A stretch of 9,492 nt of DNA, taken from assembly GCA_028284565.1 (NCBI GenBank), contig JANQRM010000175.1:1-9492 (forward strand), in the 5' to 3' direction. Position 1 is the first letter of the stretch. Every line of letters starts with the position of its first letter. Under the pieces are notes generated by a model. It was not told the origin of the DNA. It made no database searches and saw only the letters and a program-made list of their open reading frames with translations. The DNA is from Anaerolineae bacterium (GTDB taxonomy: Bacteria > Chloroflexota > Anaerolineae > Aggregatilineales > Phototrophicaceae). Positions 1 to 6,357 of this stretch are shown here, in pieces. The position numbers and the translations under genes are program-made.

Positions 1-53
1 ATCAGGTTGAGGTGGTTAAGTGCCACACTTCAGGGTTGAACAAATCTGTTACG

Positions 54-248
54 TTACACGGAAAATATTTTGTCGATGCCACTAATGAGATTGAGCAAGG
101 TGCTTTTGCCACTCCCGCTTTTGCCCAGCATGACAAAGAACTCACCTTCTTCGATATCGAGATTGACATTATCCAAGATATGGCGCGTCCGTGTGCCGAG
201 TGTGTAGCTCTTTTTGAGGTTATGAATAGATACGAGTGGTTGTGACAT
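54..248 (-). pseudogene. ABC transporter ATPase, N-terminal part, probably broken
   Basis: The 64 residues that can be read match the start of a lipoprotein-export or MacB-type ABC ATPase: an opening beta strand ([11 protein letters not shown]), then the Walker A motif GKSGSGKST near residues 42-50, followed by [10 protein letters not shown] normal subunit has about 220-240 residues, but here a TAA stops translation about ten residues after Walker A, so Q-loop, signature motif and Walker B are missing. Past the stop, toward position 1, weak ABC-like fragments appear in more than one frame (for example NVTDL), which suggests indels rather than a true gene end. The start is supported by a TAAGGA ribosome binding site whose TAA is the stop codon of the upstream AttH-like gene, so the two are probably co-transcribed and coupled. 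An AttH-like protein beside an ABC ATPase resembles AttEFGH-type transporters. The family call is firm; the broken state could also be a sequence error, and the rest of the gene lies outside the window. Confidence 0.6.
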
Positions 249-257
249 CTTTTGTCC

Positions 258-1409
258 TTAAAATCGTCCCGTCATCGAATCGACATAACCTGTGAGTTCG
301 GCATAGCCATAGCCCGTGACATCACCTGTAATCCGCACTGCGCCTTCCCAATAGGCAATTCCACCACCTGTCAGCTCTTGGTCGGACATCAGGGGCGTAA
401 TGGTAAGTGCAAGCGGTTCGTCGCCATTAATCACAATATCCCAACCAGCGGGATAAGTCGCATCTGTGTGCTGACTTGTCCATGTATCCGTTGCTGAAAT
501 GGTGAAATCACCTGCTTCAAGTTTGCGTGTCGAGCCATCCGGGTAAATCATTAGACCGCCAAATGCGGGGTCTTTGCCTCCATCTGTTAGACGAATCTGC
601 CCAATCATCAGTTCCGTGTCATCGTCAAAAATCAAGCCAAACCAATCCCAGCCCTGTGCATCCACACCCAGCGCGCTCGTGCTGAACTCATGATCTTTCC
701 ATGTATTACCCGAAATAGTAAAGGTTTCATCGCCAATACGGATTGTGCCTTCTGTGAGAAGACGAGAGAGCGTGTAATAGTAACTGGCATTACCGACTTC
801 ACTACTCTTCTGGCTCAAGCCATTCACCCCTTGTAATGCAGGTGCCTTCACCTGTTCCAATTGCAATTCAACGGCGTAGTCACCTGCATCGGCGATGATT
901 TGCGTAAGCGTTGCCTCGTCATTTTGCGCGACAACTTCCCAATCTTCCAGCCAGACTCGATAGCGTGGGTCTACGGTAGCACCTGCCAAATTGGCACTGC
1001 CCCGACTAAAGCGTTGGTCATGGTAGAAGGTATTGTCCTCAATATCACTCACAGTAAAATGTGCTAGATAAATTTGGTCAGTCCGCCACTCGGAGTCACT
1101 ACTAACATCCAAAGGCGAAATCGCCCGACGGAATATCGTAAATTGGAAGCCGAAGCGTCGCCCTTCATCTGTGGCAAGGTTACCCGTGTAATACCACCAT
1201 TCCGTCTGAAAATCGGGATGTTCACCGTAATCGAGTGGAAATTGCCAATCCCACGGTTCAATCGCCTGAGCAAAACCAGAGACATCGGTATCCGCCGCCG
1301 TCAACAGCGTACTCGCACCCACATCGCCAGTCCCACCTGTATCTGCCAGACTAAAGCCGAATATCACAACAGCAATGATGACAATGGCTAACAGGGCAAA
1401 ACGCCACAT
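258..1409 (-). CDS. AttH/CrtC-like lipocalin-fold protein, membrane-anchored or exported
   Basis: This 383-residue protein begins with a hydrophobic segment (residues 4-21, after MWR), either a signal peptide or a membrane anchor, so the rest should lie outside the cytoplasm. The family signature is plain: HPDFQTEWWYYTGNL at residues 64-78, FGFQFTIFRR at 86-95, NTWKDHEFSTS at 235-245, WDWFGL at 254-259, and YWEGAV with a GYGYAELTGY ending at 353-375. These belong to the AttH / carotenoid 1,2-hydratase-like family, two lipocalin-like barrels in tandem. Full CrtC enzymes hydrate carotenoids, but relatives next to ABC transporter genes have no settled function, and no carotenoid genes are seen here. 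Asp239, His240 and Glu241 match the conserved DHE motif. The gene leads an operon with the ABC ATPase 9 bases downstream, so it may work with that transporter at the cell envelope. The ribosome binding site is weak; a TATACT box lies about 40 bases upstream. Confidence 0.85.
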   Translation of the reverse strand: MWRFALLAIVIIAVVIFGFSLADTGGTGDVGASTLLTAADTDVSGFAQAIEPWDWQFPLDYGEHPDFQTEWWYYTGNLATDEGRRFGFQFTIFRRAISPLDVSSDSEWRTDQIYLAHFTVSDIEDNTFYHDQRFSRGSANLAGATVDPRYRVWLEDWEVVAQNDEATLTQIIADAGDYAVELQLEQVKAPALQGVNGLSQKSSEVGNASYYYTLSRLLTEGTIRIGDETFTISGNTWKDHEFSTSALGVDAQGWDWFGLIFDDDTELMIGQIRLTDGGKDPAFGGLMIYPDGSTRKLEAGDFTISATDTWTSQHTDATYPAGWDIVINGDEPLALTITPLMSDQELTGGGIAYWEGAVRITGDVTGYGYAELTGYVDSMTGRF

Positions 1410-1449
1410 AGATAGGAATCCGTTACTTTGTTTGAAAATTCACAAACTC

Positions 1450-1455
1450 AGTATA
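1450..1455 (-). promoter_or_regulatory. Possible -10 box for the AttH-like gene
   Basis: On the minus strand TATACT matches TATAAT at five of six bases and lies about 40 bases upstream of the AttH-like start codon, between that gene and the terminator of the recA-tfoX unit. No convincing -35 box sits 16-18 bases upstream, so this is a weak call. Confidence 0.25.
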
Positions 1456-1526
1456 ACGAAGAAATCTAAACATTGGGTTAGAATCACATGGGAAGAATGT
1501 CAGTGTTGAAGACAAGGGGATTGAAA

Positions 1527-1556
1527 CAAAAAGAGCGACCCAGATGTGTCGCCCTT
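1527..1556 (-). terminator. Intrinsic terminator of the recA-tfoX unit
   Basis: Read on the minus strand, GGGCGAC pairs with GTCGCTC (one G-U pair) around an eight-base loop. Flanking A-T pairs extend the stem to nine base pairs, and a run of five T follows. It starts about 18 bases after the TfoX-domain gene's stop codon, as expected for a Rho-independent terminator closing that transcript. Confidence 0.85.
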
Positions 1557-1573
1557 AATAACACATTCGCTGA

Positions 1574-1891
1574 TTAGCTGGTTTCTTTTATCATGTAGTT
1601 CACGGCTTCGTCCAGCACGTCTTTGTGCTTCTCGATGTCCGTAATCAGCACCCAATCTTTCCAAACACGTCCTTCAAGGGGTTCAAAGTAATCCATCCCG
1701 TCTTCTTTGACCAAATCCGGCACCCGTTTCTTGCCGACTTTGGCGACAACGCCCAAGGTATGCACACTGATGGTCAGTTTATCGTTGACTTTGAAGGCAG
1801 GCATCCCAAACATCTTCCCAGCAGTGACATTGGGCTTCCCAGCTAGCTTGTCTTGGACAACTTTTTCTTGTGCTTCACTATACTCCGCCAT
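1574..1891 (-). CDS. TfoX/Sxy N-terminal-domain protein
   Basis: A 105-residue protein made of a single TfoX/Sxy N-terminal domain. The diagnostic stretch is GKMFGMPAFKVNDKL at about residues 25-39, followed by VVAKVGKKRVPDL and a conserved Trp-containing block (EGRVWKDWVLI) near residues 73-83. In gamma-proteobacteria Sxy/TfoX is a competence regulator with an extra C-terminal domain; that domain is absent here, and the many short stand-alone homologues have no proven role, so competence control is only a possibility. The start is well placed: AAGGAG lies eight bases before the ATG. It begins 17 bases after the recA stop codon and shares the terminator downstream, so it is very likely co-transcribed with recA and would then follow any DNA-damage control of that promoter. 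Confidence 0.8.
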   Translation of the reverse strand: MAEYSEAQEKVVQDKLAGKPNVTAGKMFGMPAFKVNDKLTISVHTLGVVAKVGKKRVPDLVKEDGMDYFEPLEGRVWKDWVLITDIEKHKDVLDEAVNYMIKETS

Positions 1892-1908
1892 GTATCTTCT
1901 CCTTATGG

Positions 1909-2955
1909 CTAGGCTTCGGTAAGAAGAGGTAATTCAAATTGTTCACGGATGCGATTTTCAATCTCGTCGGAGATTTGCGTATTTTCCAAAAGGAATTGTT
2001 TCGCATTCTCACGTCCTTGTCCCAGACGTTGCTCTCCGTAGCTGAAAAAGGCTCCGCGCTTGTCTATAATTCCGAGTTCTACACCCAAGTCGACAATTTC
2101 GCCAGTCTTACTAATCCCATTTTGGAAGAACATAATATCGAATTCTGCCTCGCGGAAGGGGGCGGCGACCTTGTTTTTCTTCACTTTCACGCGCGTCCGG
2201 TTCCCAATTGTCTCACCACTTTGCTTGATAGATTGGATACGACGGATGTCCAAACGCACGCTAGCATAAAACTTTAAGGCACGTCCGCCAGAGGTGGTTT
2301 CCGGGCTACCAAACATCACGCCGACCTTCTCACGAAGTTGGTTGGTGAACATAACACAGACATTCGATTGCTTAATTGCACCAGAGAGTTTACGCAGAGC
2401 TTGACTCATCAGACGCGCTTGCAGACCCACATGGGATGCCCCCATTTCGCCTTCGATTTCTGCGCGGGGGACAAGTGCCGCCACACTATCAACCACGACG
2501 ACATCTAATGCCCCGGAGCGCACCAAAGTCTCCGTAATTTCGAGGGCTTGCTCACCTGTATCAGGTTGTGAGACATATAAATCATCAATATTCACGCCGA
2601 TTCGCTCGGCATATTGTGGGTCAAGTGCGTGTTCCATATCCACAAAAGCACAGGTTCCACCCCGTTTTTGGGCTTCTGCAATCACATGCAAACAAAGAGT
2701 CGTTTTACCCGAACTTTCTGGTCCATAGATTTCGACAATCCGTCCTCTGGGAATGCCACCCACACCGATGGCAATATCCACCCCTAATGAACCCGTCGGA
2801 ATGACATCGACTTGCATGTGACCGGCTTCGCCCAGCCGCACGATCGTGCCATCACCATAACGTTTGGTCAAATCACTTAATGCCGATTCGAGGGCTTTTT
2901 CGCGCCCAGCATCACTGACTTGTCCATTACTTTCAGATTTTTTCCGTTTTGCCAT
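1909..2955 (-). CDS. recA: Recombinase RecA
   Basis: RecA binds single-stranded DNA as an ATP-dependent filament, carries out strand exchange in recombinational repair and triggers LexA self-cleavage. At 348 residues it has the usual length. Visible motifs are the N-terminal helix region ending in [11 protein letters not shown] (33-43), Walker [10 protein letters not shown] (78-86), the catalytic Glu108 in MEHALDP, Walker B VVVVDS (152-157), the L1 loop region with [14 protein letters not shown] (168-181), the ATP-sensing TNQ (204-206) and the L2 segment [21 protein letters not shown] (214-234). There is no intein or frameshift. The start codon has only a poor Shine-Dalgarno sequence, but the MAKRKK beginning fits the family. 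It is the first gene of a two-gene unit with the TfoX-domain gene. A LexA-box-like palindrome upstream suggests SOS control. Confidence 0.98.
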   Translation of the reverse strand: MAKRKKSESNGQVSDAGREKALESALSDLTKRYGDGTIVRLGEAGHMQVDVIPTGSLGVDIAIGVGGIPRGRIVEIYGPESSGKTTLCLHVIAEAQKRGGTCAFVDMEHALDPQYAERIGVNIDDLYVSQPDTGEQALEITETLVRSGALDVVVVDSVAALVPRAEIEGEMGASHVGLQARLMSQALRKLSGAIKQSNVCVMFTNQLREKVGVMFGSPETTSGGRALKFYASVRLDIRRIQSIKQSGETIGNRTRVKVKKNKVAAPFREAEFDIMFFQNGISKTGEIVDLGVELGIIDKRGAFFSYGEQRLGQGRENAKQFLLENTQISDEIENRIREQFELPLLTEA

Positions 2956-3034
2956 TGGTGTTCACTCTTTCACTAAGGATAGGTTGCAAGGGTTATTAAG
3001 ACCCATCCAATCTTATCATGAATACGAGAATTAC

Positions 3035-3063
3035 AGGATAGCACGTTTGTTCTGGATAAGCAA
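3035..3063 (-). promoter_or_regulatory. Candidate recA promoter
   Basis: On the minus strand a TTGCTT (3058-3063) and a TATCCT (3035-3040) are exactly 17 bases apart, about 80 bases upstream of recA. Each box matches consensus only in part (three and four of six). What lifts the call is that the LexA-box-like palindrome lies inside the spacer, a common arrangement for LexA-repressed genes. Confidence 0.45.
3040..3053 (-). promoter_or_regulatory. LexA (SOS) box-like operator upstream of recA
   Basis: The minus strand reads AGAAC-AAAC-GTGCT, one base away from the perfect palindrome AGAAC-N4-GTTCT. The GAAC-N4-GTTC core is the LexA operator type known from Gram-positive bacteria and related phyla. 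It sits between the candidate -35 and -10 of recA, so bound LexA would block RNA polymerase. It is also about 75 bases upstream of the divergent adenosyltransferase gene and might affect it. Confidence 0.5.
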
Positions 3064-3129
3064 GGGAATTTCAGGCAAATTCCCCCTAATTTTGTATGAA
3101 TTGTCAAACGTACTCGGAGGTGGGCTTGA

Positions 3130-3735
3130 ATGGGTTATATTCTCTCTGTAAAGTCTGGCATAAACACAGTGATTGGACAAGTGTTATCCATGAAAATTTA
3201 TACGAAAACAGGCGATTCTGGCGAAACCAGCCTATTTAGTGGTGGACGAGTGGCAAAAGATCATTTGCGAGTCTCTGCTTACGGGACAGTTGATGAACTG
3301 AACTCAATATTGGGTTTAGCACGGTCTCATGGGGCGAGTGAACAAGGGGATGCGTGGCTGGAACAAGTGCAAAATCATCTCTTTCATTTAGGAGCCGATT
3401 TAGCTACTCCTCTCGATGCCAAGTCAGATTGGGTCGTGCGCGTGACTGAAGAACAAGTTAGCTGGTTGGAATCTTCAATTGATACCATGACACAAGCCCT
3501 TCCTGAACTCAAACACTTTATTCTACCGGGAGGGACATTGGTATCGGCTCAATTGCATGTCGCGCGCACGGTTTGTCGGCGAGTAGAACGCCTTGTAATT
3601 CCACTTCAACGTGACGAACCCATAGGTGATTATGTCTTGCCCTACTTGAATCGTCTCTCCGATTGGTTGTTTACGCTTGCTCGTTGGGAAAATCATCAAG
3701 CCGACATCGCGGAATCGGAATGGTCAGTGCGTTAA
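3130..3735 (+). CDS. PduO-type cob(I)alamin adenosyltransferase
   Basis: Transfers the 5'-deoxyadenosyl group of ATP to cob(I)alamin to give adenosylcobalamin (EC 2.5.1.17), in the cytoplasm. The PduO/MMAB family signatures are all present (numbered from the inner ATG at 3190): the ATP-binding N-terminus TKTGDSGETSL (5-15), YGTVDELNS (31-39), FILPGG (110-115), ARTVCRRVER (125-134) and YLNRLSDWLF (152-161). The start is uncertain. Family members usually begin at MKIYTKTG, which is the ATG at 3190, but that codon has no good ribosome binding site. A strong GGAGG at 3116-3120 lies nine bases before the ATG at 3130, which would add 20 unusual residues. I report the longer form for this reason; the product is 201 or 181 residues. 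It diverges from recA and overlaps the convergent acpS by four bases at the stop codons. It implies that the cell uses adenosylcobalamin enzymes. Confidence 0.93.
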   Translation: MGYILSVKSGINTVIGQVLSMKIYTKTGDSGETSLFSGGRVAKDHLRVSAYGTVDELNSILGLARSHGASEQGDAWLEQVQNHLFHLGADLATPLDAKSDWVVRVTEEQVSWLESSIDTMTQALPELKHFILPGGTLVSAQLHVARTVCRRVERLVIPLQRDEPIGDYVLPYLNRLSDWLFTLARWENHQADIAESEWSVR

Positions 3736-4100
3736 TCTCCCATCGCAACTGCCATCGCGGTGGCATACACCTGCGTATGCGTGAGGCTGACATCCCATTG
3801 CGTTAAACCCATTTCTTCGGCGAGGTCTTTGGCATGACCATGTAATATCAGTTCGGGACGTTTACGCGGGTTATTCACGCGAATCTCGATGTCTTTCCAG
3901 CGCACATCTCCGATCCCTGTCCCGAGTGCTTTACTGACGGCTTCCTTAGCGGCGAGTCGGGCGGCAAGGCGATAAGGGGTATCTTCACAATCCTCCCGTT
4001 CTCCTGCTGTGAAAAAGCGATTCAAGAAGCGTTCCCCTAAGCGTTCAATCCCGCCTTCAATTCGTTCATGTTCAATGGAATCAATCCCACAACGCAACAT
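3732..4100 (-). CDS. acpS: Holo-[acyl-carrier-protein] synthase
   Basis: Moves the 4'-phosphopantetheine arm of CoA onto a serine of acyl carrier protein (EC 2.7.8.7), making it active for fatty acid synthesis. The 122-residue length is normal. It shows the family opening CGIDSIEHERIE (4-15) with Mg2+ ligand Asp7, FLNRFFTAGE (25-34), the helix RLAARLAAKEAVSKALGTG (44-62) with the second Mg2+ ligand Glu53, the WKDIEI strand (68-73) and the SLTHT motif (105-109) near the end. I chose the ATG at 4100 because the protein then begins like its relatives and GGAGAGG lies seven bases upstream; a longer frame would need a TTG at 4175 and add 25 residues with no family support. Its last codons overlap the stop of the convergent adenosyltransferase gene (shared TTAA), with no terminator between them, so the two transcripts probably run into each other. 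A perfect palindrome lies 38-49 bases upstream of the start. Confidence 0.95.
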   Translation of the reverse strand: MLRCGIDSIEHERIEGGIERLGERFLNRFFTAGEREDCEDTPYRLAARLAAKEAVSKALGTGIGDVRWKDIEIRVNNPRKRPELILHGHAKDLAEEMGLTQWDVSLTHTQVYATAMAVAMGD

Positions 4101-4137
4101 AGCAAGCCTCTCCGCAATGCCCAAACTAGGTAAGGGC

Positions 4138-4149
4138 GGTTCGCGAACC
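4138..4149. promoter_or_regulatory. Perfect palindrome upstream of acpS
   Basis: GGTTCGCGAACC is a perfect 12-base inverted repeat in otherwise AT-rich DNA, in the 5' region of acpS. It resembles a dimeric repressor operator. The regulator cannot be named from sequence. Confidence 0.35.
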
Positions 4150-4398
4150 ACTCCTACAAACCAAATATTTTGCAAGTTATCAAATTACCAATCGCATTAC
4201 AAATCCTACATTACAATAAGCAAACTTTTTAACAAACGAGATTCAAACCAATTTATCACGAAGTTCGTACCCAATCACTCATCTTTCTATCACTTTTTTA
4301 CAGTTACATTAGAAGTATCATGTTAGGATACACGCTAGGGATATTATCATGCTGTCAGGCAGTGTTCAGTCTACGTCAACAAGACTTTATAACAAGTT

Positions 4399-4427
4399 TA
4401 AAACGGTTTTATAACTGTTACAGTTAT
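4399..4427. promoter_or_regulatory. Two abutting operator-like palindromes
   Basis: TAAAAC-G-GTTTTA (4399-4411) and ATAACTGT-T-ACAGTTAT (4411-4427) are both perfect odd palindromes and share one base. Their centres are 14 bases apart. The second overlaps the -35 position of the TATCAT box at 4442-4447, where a bound repressor would block transcription of the TIM-barrel gene. Confidence 0.4.
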
Positions 4428-4494
4428 CTAACCTTTCGCATTATCATGTAGACTGGAAACGAGCGTAATGTTTGAATATCTGAAGGAAGCACCC

Positions 4495-5307
4495 ATGACC
4501 GATACGGTCTTGCTCAGTGCAGGGCGATATAATGCACGAGAGTGTGTCGAATTAGCTCAACAACATGGGTTGGGTATCGAAATTATGATGTTCGCCTTCC
4601 CCGATGTGCTGGATGGCAACTGGTTACGCACACTGGGCGAATATAAACAAATGATTGCTGATGTTCCCGGTCCCATTACGATGCACGGTCCCTTTATGGA
4701 TTTGGTCTCTGGTAGTCCGGATAACCGCATCAATGAACTCTGCTTTGACCGTTATAGTCACGCCATTCGGATTGCTGGTGGCTTAGAAGCCAAGCAAGTC
4801 ATCTTTCATGCCAACTACATCGGACTATTGCACAATCAATTCTATCGAGATGGCTGGCACAATCGGAATATCGACTTTTGGACACCCCTTGCAGAATATG
4901 CTGAACAATTTGGGGTGATGATTGCCATCGAAAATATGTGGGAATATGACCCGACAATCATTGGCGACTTAATTAAAGACATCAATCATCCCCATCTCAA
5001 AGCCTGCCTTGATGTCGGACATGCGCATCTATTTACTGATAAGAGCTTTGCTTTTGATGAATGGCTCTCCGTCATGGCTCCGCATCTCATCGAAATCCAC
5101 ATGAACAACAACAATGGTGTTCTGGATGAGCATCATGGCTTTGATTGGGAAAAGGGGGTGCTGGATTATCACGAGTTGATACCGAAACTACGCGAATTAC
5201 CCAATAAGCCCGTCATGGTATTGGAGATGGATCGCGTATCGGATATGGAAGCGAGTTTACATTACTTTCAATTAGCAGAACCTGCCGAGCAAGAGAGCAT
5301 CGGTTAA
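4495..5307 (+). CDS. Xylose-isomerase-like TIM-barrel protein (sugar phosphate isomerase/epimerase family)
   Basis: A 270-residue cytoplasmic TIM-barrel protein of the AP-endonuclease-2 / xylose-isomerase-like fold. The metal-centre residues of epimerase-type members can be seen at the ends of successive beta strands: Glu146 (IAIENMWE), Asp173 with His176 (CLDVGHAH), His202 (IEIHMNNN) and Glu244 (MVLEMD). Further active-site-like histidines are His64 (TMHGPF) and His105 (IFHAN). This supports a divalent-metal-dependent isomerase or epimerase acting on a sugar or sugar acid; the substrate cannot be told from sequence. I chose the ATG at 4495 because AAGGA lies seven bases upstream; an in-frame ATG at 4468 would add nine residues but has a weaker site. 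It is transcribed alone: a terminator follows directly, and palindromes upstream point to a local repressor. Confidence 0.85.
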   Translation: MTDTVLLSAGRYNARECVELAQQHGLGIEIMMFAFPDVLDGNWLRTLGEYKQMIADVPGPITMHGPFMDLVSGSPDNRINELCFDRYSHAIRIAGGLEAKQVIFHANYIGLLHNQFYRDGWHNRNIDFWTPLAEYAEQFGVMIAIENMWEYDPTIIGDLIKDINHPHLKACLDVGHAHLFTDKSFAFDEWLSVMAPHLIEIHMNNNNGVLDEHHGFDWEKGVLDYHELIPKLRELPNKPVMVLEMDRVSDMEASLHYFQLAEPAEQESIG

Positions 5308-5315
5308 GCCAGTTG

Positions 5316-5344
5316 AAAGCGGGGTCACAAAGCCTCGCTTTTTT
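5316..5344 (+). terminator. Intrinsic terminator after the TIM-barrel gene
   Basis: AAAGCGGGG pairs with CCTCGCTTT (one G-U pair) around an eight-base loop, and the stem runs into six T. It lies nine bases past the stop codon. Confidence 0.88.
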
Positions 5345-5394
5345 GATTCTTATACAATTCTTGCATCCTTGTAATCTCCCCTTCAGTTCTCAGA

Positions 5395-5424
5395 CAGACA
5401 AATGACAGAACTCTTGGCTATAAT
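5395..5424 (+). promoter_or_regulatory. Promoter of msrA
   Basis: A perfect TATAAT (5419-5424) lies 37 bases before the msrA start codon. Upstream by 18 bases is CAGACA (5395-5400), matching the last four bases of TTGACA. The strong -10 and the position between a terminator and the gene make this the best promoter in the window. Confidence 0.6.
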
Positions 5425-5461
5425 AGGGGCAACCTAGACAAATAATGACAAGGAGTGCCAC

Positions 5462-5998
5462 ATGGCACAGGAAGTCGCAACACTTGGCGGGGGATGTTTC
5501 TGGTGTTTAGAAGCCGTCTATCAACAATTACAAGGCGTATCAAAAGTGGTGTCGGGATATGCGGGCGGACACGTCAAAAATCCGACCTATCGGGAAGTCT
5601 GTGCAGAGACCACCGGACATGCCGAAGTCGTGCAAGTGACATTTGATAATGAAGTCGTCAGATTCCAAGATTTGCTGGATGTATTCTTCACCATCCATGA
5701 TCCCACAACACTAAATCGGCAAGGGAATGATGTCGGAACACAGTATCGGTCTGCGATTTATTATCATTCACTAGAGCAAAAAGACATTGCAGAGGAAGCC
5801 ATCCGAAATGTGGAAGCACAGGGGCTATGGAGCAATCCCATCGTGACAGAAGTGACCGAGTTGGATGTCTTTTATCCAGCCGAAGATTATCATCAGAACT
5901 ACTTTGTTGATAATCCCAATCAGGGCTATTGTCGGGTCGTGATTGCGCCGAAAGTCGCCAAGTTCCGTCAAAAGTACATGCAACGCCTCAAAGCATAA
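5462..5998 (+). CDS. msrA: Peptide-methionine (S)-S-oxide reductase MsrA
   Basis: Reduces the S epimer of methionine sulfoxide, free or in proteins, using thioredoxin (EC 1.8.4.11); a cytoplasmic repair enzyme against oxidative damage. The 178-residue length is typical for a single-domain MsrA with no MsrB fusion. It has GGGCFWCLEAVY (9-20) with catalytic Cys12, SGYAGG (31-36), GHAEVV (52-57), the HDPTTLNRQGNDVGTQYRS block (79-97) and the AEDYHQNYF motif (140-148). Cys15 and Cys157 (GYC) are available for disulfide recycling. Position 12 is an ordinary Cys codon, so this MsrA is not a selenoprotein. AAGGAG lies seven bases before the ATG, with a TATAAT promoter upstream and a terminator downstream, so it is a single-gene unit. 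Confidence 0.97.
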   Translation: MAQEVATLGGGCFWCLEAVYQQLQGVSKVVSGYAGGHVKNPTYREVCAETTGHAEVVQVTFDNEVVRFQDLLDVFFTIHDPTTLNRQGNDVGTQYRSAIYYHSLEQKDIAEEAIRNVEAQGLWSNPIVTEVTELDVFYPAEDYHQNYFVDNPNQGYCRVVIAPKVAKFRQKYMQRLKA

Positions 5999-6009
5999 AT
6001 GAACAGATG

Positions 6010-6038
6010 AACGAGCGTCTAACCAGATGCTCGTTTTT
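6010..6038 (+). terminator. Intrinsic terminator after msrA
   Basis: ACGAGCGTCT and AGATGCTCGT form a ten-base-pair stem with one G-U pair and a four-base AACC loop, followed by five T. It lies twelve bases past the msrA stop codon. Confidence 0.9.
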
Positions 6039-6099
6039 GATTCTGGAACCGGCAGATTATGCGAATGCGTAAAAGTTCTTAGAGAGAGGAGACAATATC

Positions 6100-6357
6100 A
6101 TGAAGAATCAAGCTCCAAAAGACCCATTAGAACAAGGGTTTACTGAAGTCCTTCAAGCATTAGAGGGCTATTCGATAGAAGATGTTCATGTTGTCCTGAG
6201 TGCAATGAGTGGAATTGGTAGCATTGCCGATTTCGACGCGACACAAGAGACGATATTTCGCCTAATCAACAATATCCTTGCACAATATCCGGAAGATAAA
6301 GCACGATCTATTCGCCTTTTCCTCATGACCCATTACAACACCCTGATGAACAATTAA
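6100..6357 (+). CDS. Small protein of unknown function
   Basis: I do not recognise this 85-residue protein. It is likely a real gene: AGGAG lies eight bases before the ATG, an intrinsic terminator separates it from msrA, and the composition is normal. It looks mostly helical and soluble, with no signal peptide, membrane segment or cysteine. An acidic first half (LEGYSIEDVHVVLSAMSG) is followed by an amphipathic stretch (TIFRLINNILAQYPEDKARSIRLFLMTHYNTLM). It is shaped like a small all-alpha adaptor or regulator, but nothing more specific can be said. Its stop codon overlaps that of the convergent DUF3179-like gene by four bases, and no terminator is visible after it, so its transcript may run antisense into that gene. 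Confidence 0.65.
   Translation: MKNQAPKDPLEQGFTEVLQALEGYSIEDVHVVLSAMSGIGSIADFDATQETIFRLINNILAQYPEDKARSIRLFLMTHYNTLMNN

Larger units (their letters stand above)
4101..4494. other. AT-rich intergenic region with divergent regulatory signals
   Basis: This gap of about 390 bases lies between the divergent acpS and TIM-barrel genes. I see no RNA gene and no convincing protein in it. It holds the palindrome upstream of acpS, two abutting palindromes at 4399-4427, the 9-mer TTACAGTTA at 4298-4306 and again at 4418-4426, TTATAAC at 4387-4393 and again at 4409-4415 (22 bases apart), and ATTATCATG at 4343-4351 and again at 4440-4448. The second ATTATCATG contains TATCAT (4442-4447), a five-of-six -10 box placed suitably for the TIM-barrel gene, although its -35 is poor and lies inside the palindrome. 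Confidence 0.5.

Noticed and set aside
861..1391. Open frames on the plus strand opposite the AttH-like gene
   Set aside because: They lack ribosome binding sites and recognisable protein features and lie antisense to a well-supported gene.
4101..4175. An acpS start at the TTG at 4175
   Set aside because: It adds 25 residues unlike the family, and the ATG at 4100 has a good ribosome binding site and begins at the conserved CGID.
4176..4460. A small RNA or riboswitch in the long intergenic gap
   Set aside because: I found no stable GC-bearing stem-loop series or known riboswitch core, only short A-T-rich dyads.
5462..5998. msrA as a second selenoprotein, since Sec forms of MsrA exist
   Set aside because: The catalytic position is a normal Cys codon (TGT) and the frame has no internal TGA.
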